Part shown: positions 61,771 to 64,000 of the stretch, one piece after another
How positions within the stretch are numbered: the stretch's first letter is position 1
Layout of the letters: every line of letters begins with the position of its first letter
NCBI GenBank assembly: GCA_947034885.2
Contig: OX344752.2
Location: forward strand, 20,669,386-20,733,385
From: Thuidium tamariscinum
Taxonomy: Eukaryota; Streptophyta; Bryopsida; Hypnales; Thuidiaceae
DNA length: 64,000 bases
Reading direction: 5' to 3'
The notes under the pieces: model-generated
The model's input: only the letters and a program-made list of their open reading frames with translations
Databases searched by the model: none
What the model was told of the DNA's origin: nothing
Position numbers and translations under genes: made by a program

Positions 61771-62133
61771 CATAAGAGGATTTTCAGCTACTGTACAAGA
61801 CTGCGAGTTCCCAAACGTTGGGAACGCATTGGGAATGTTGGGAACGCGATGCTGATGTAGTCGAGCGACTGCCACGTCAAAAAATAATAATTTTTTTATT
61901 AATTTTAATTAAATATTAAATATATTTTTTAAAAATTTATGAAATTTTTTTTTTTTTTAAAATCATTTTTTTCCCTCTTTAATACATTCTGAAGTTTTTT
62001 GAAAAAAAAATTTTAATTTTTTTTTTTCAAAATTCAAAAATTTAGACTAGCAGGGGGTTGGTCTGCAGCAGTGGGAACAATTTCGGGGAACACCCCTGAA
62101 ACGGTCTTCTGGGGGCCCAAAAATCCTCTTATG
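61771..62133 (-). mobile_element. MITE, CATAAGAGG family, copy 3 (inverted)
   Basis: Same ends in the reverse order: CATAAGAGGATTTTCAGC at the left and GGGCCCAAAAATCCTCTTATG in the last bases. Lies within an extra block (about 61415-62180) that is absent from repeat C copy 1. No clear target duplication. Confidence 0.85.
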
Positions 62134-63262
62134 TAACTTATGGCAAACTAGATGTGTGGTTCTGCCTCTTTTGGGGCCATAATAATAAAGTGTAGTAGAC
62201 GGTTATAGCAAACAATGAAGAAAGTTTTGATTGTATGGATTGCAAGATTGTTTTGTTCACTATGAGAGAAATAAGTTTTTCCTAGCCCTTATAAGCAGGA
62301 TGAGCAAAATTCAAGCTTTTTTAGAGTGAGGTTTTTGCTCTACTAAAAATTTAGCATCCACATCATTGAGTACTATTGCCCTATCATGTACATTCAATCA
62401 TGCCAAATTTCTAAAGGAAATGAGGGGTCTACCTTGCTCTAAATCTCTTTGCAAATCGAAGTGATGACATCAGTTGGCCAACACAAGCTAGGTTAGGCAT
62501 CTCGAAGGGTGAAAAGATTCTTAAAGACGTGCTCAGCTGCGGGTGGTCACAATCGATCGATACATTCTTGTGACAAAAATCTCTCATGGAGTTTCTGTAG
62601 ACACTTTTGGGAGCCTAAAAATAATGACGACCAAAGAGAAAATTCACCCTTACATATAAGGCAATGCCCAAAGAGGAAGGCATTTTGTCATACAAAAGGC
62701 CAACGAGGAGGCCAACGAAAAGGCCAAGGAGGCACTATATATCGCAAAGTGCCCAACGGCAAGGGACATTGCCCAACATAAATCACAAGCAAGAAAATTG
62801 AAGTTGGATGAAATACTTGGGATGAAAAAACAAAGTTGGATGAAGAATCTGTAATGCTCAAATACACAGGCAAACCCATGTAATGAGGAATTATACTAAA
62901 TACATCGTAGAACTTTCCCAAGAAATGAACAGGCAATTTCTTGGAAGTGGTTTACAAACTAAATCATTGCACAGAGAGAATGGAATTGTGATGTTGCAAG
63001 CAATTGGAGTACAAAGGACTTGATCTACTCACCTAGGATCCTAACCGATAAAAATCAATCTTAACCTTGGCATTCAACAGATGACAAAGAATCTATGTAT
63101 GTACGACAAAAATACAACTATATATCCTCATTATTTTGAGTGAAAAGGGAAGATATTGTATAGTGCTTTGACATCCAATGAGAGATTTTGGATTTTTGAA
63201 AACTATTGATTCCCACGGACGGTATCAAAATGGATGATTTTAGGGTCACTTGGGACACTGTT

Positions 63263-64000
63263 GAGTGGGTACGCCTTTCACGCAATACCCTTCCTCTTAA
63301 GGTAGGTACACCCAAAAGCGCCACTTATTCATACTGTGCCTAGTTTCTGTTATTAGCCGGTTCAGATTTTTATGCAATCTTGTTGGCAAGTGAAAGCATG
63401 TTCCAACGCACCAAAGAACGCAAGATTTGGATAGTGTATGTAGAAGTTATTAACAATCAAAGTCAGTTTCTGAAAGCGCCATCTACAGCTTGTGAACATG
63501 ACTGATTTTGAAAATGTATGTACACTATAGATGGCGCTTTTAGGAATAGGGCGCTTTTGGATGTACCCACCTTATACTCTTGGCAGGATGGCTTGGAAAA
63601 TTTTCTATTGTCTTCATCTTGGATCAATCCATGTCTCTACAGGCTCCTCTTTCAACGCCGGCACTTTTTCTCAGAACGATTTTCATGCAACCTGGGGTGA
63701 GTGGGGTCTTGTCTGGGGAGGCACAAAGTCATAAGTGAACTTAGTCTTAGTTATCACTGGATCAATCCGTGTCTCCGCAGGCTCCCCTTTCATTGCACAG
63801 GAATTTCATCCTGAATTTCCGGCTAGATGTGCGTTTGCACAAAGTTTGAAGACAAAGTAACCTTGTTGACGGGCCTATTGGTTACCGGCAGAAGTGTCTT
63901 CACGAAGCTGGTATGACTTGCACGGAATTTTAGAAACACATCCACTTTTGTTCACTTTTGCAGGGCTATGCCGGTACGAGGCGAGCGGTAATGGTCGAGC
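63263..64000 (+). repeat. GC-rich repeat family F, copy 4, cut by the window
   Basis: Starts GTGGGTACGCCTTTCACGC, like copy 2. Shares ATCACTGGATCAATCCGTG at about 63750 and the GGTACGAGGCGAGCGGTAATG block near the window end with copies 2 and 1. The ORF itself would begin beyond the right edge. Interrupted by the MITE at 63300-63572. Confidence 0.6.
63300..63572 (+). mobile_element. 273-bp MITE, AGGTAGGTACACC family, copy 2
   Basis: Same length and near-identical sequence to 53457-53729, with TA on both flanks (63298-63299, 63573-63574). Inserted in repeat F copy 4 where copy 2 near 20030 has none. Confidence 0.85.

Larger units (their letters stand above)
54285..63250 (+). repeat. Long AT-rich repeat C, copy 2, with nested insertions
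   Basis: Same orientation as copy 1 (8095-11475) but about 9 kb long because of insertions: a Mutator-like unit at 56302-58050 (itself holding a GGGTGATTGC element), a TTAA element at 59190-61362 (itself holding another TTAA element and a MITE), and a block at about 61415-62180 with a MITE. Ends with TATCAAAATGGATGATTT like copy 1. No gene. Confidence 0.65.

Overview
The window is eukaryotic nuclear DNA from a land plant, probably a moss or another seed-free plant. Supporting signs are a long intronless DYW-class pentatricopeptide repeat (PPR) gene whose repeats read like those of mosses, a DUF247 gene with GT-AG introns, a plant-type CACTA (En/Spm) transposon with tnp2 and TNPA-like genes, and an AT-rich background packed with nested transposons. 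The species call is inference. No rRNA, tRNA, CRISPR or operon structure was seen.

Layout. 1-5805: 3' part of a LINE (RT, RNase H, CCHC and a restriction-like endonuclease (RLE)-type domain), cut by the window edge and interrupted by a 944-bp TIR element. About 5980-8090: first copy of a GC-rich repeat carrying an ORF. About 8095-11475: first copy of a long repeat with an LTR-like end. 11480-15250: AT-rich DNA with small TIR elements. 15259-19792: gene island on the minus strand with a possible kinase fragment and a DUF247 gene. 20006-23490: two more copies of the GC-rich repeat, one inverted, and two near-perfect 0.23-kb palindromes. 23873-25460: two TIR elements. 26220-27770: decayed transposase-like gene with a GHTHDDID motif. 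29385-44596: a complete 15.2-kb CACTA element with a TTA target duplication, holding a TNPA-like gene (minus), a decayed tnp2 gene (plus) and a nested 1,090-bp giant palindrome. 46505-49531: DYW-PPR gene (minus). 49552-53456: unrecognised exon-like fragments. 54285-63250: second copy of the long repeat, enlarged by at least five nested insertions. 63263-64000: start of a fourth copy of the GC-rich repeat.

How it fits together. Only the PPR gene and the DUF247 gene look like host genes; the rest is mostly transposon stratigraphy. Because the long repeat is present twice, each copy gives near-empty target sites for insertions in the other. This supports a 10-bp duplication (Mutator-like) for one insertion, a TTAA duplication (piggyBac-like) for another, and no visible duplication for a CATAAGAGG-ended family. 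A five-copy family ending in GGGTGATTGCAAGAAA has 4-bp duplications at four of five sites. The two most unusual systems are the LINE with RNase H followed by CCHC-RLE, and the CACTA element with divergently transcribed TNPA-like and tnp2 genes.
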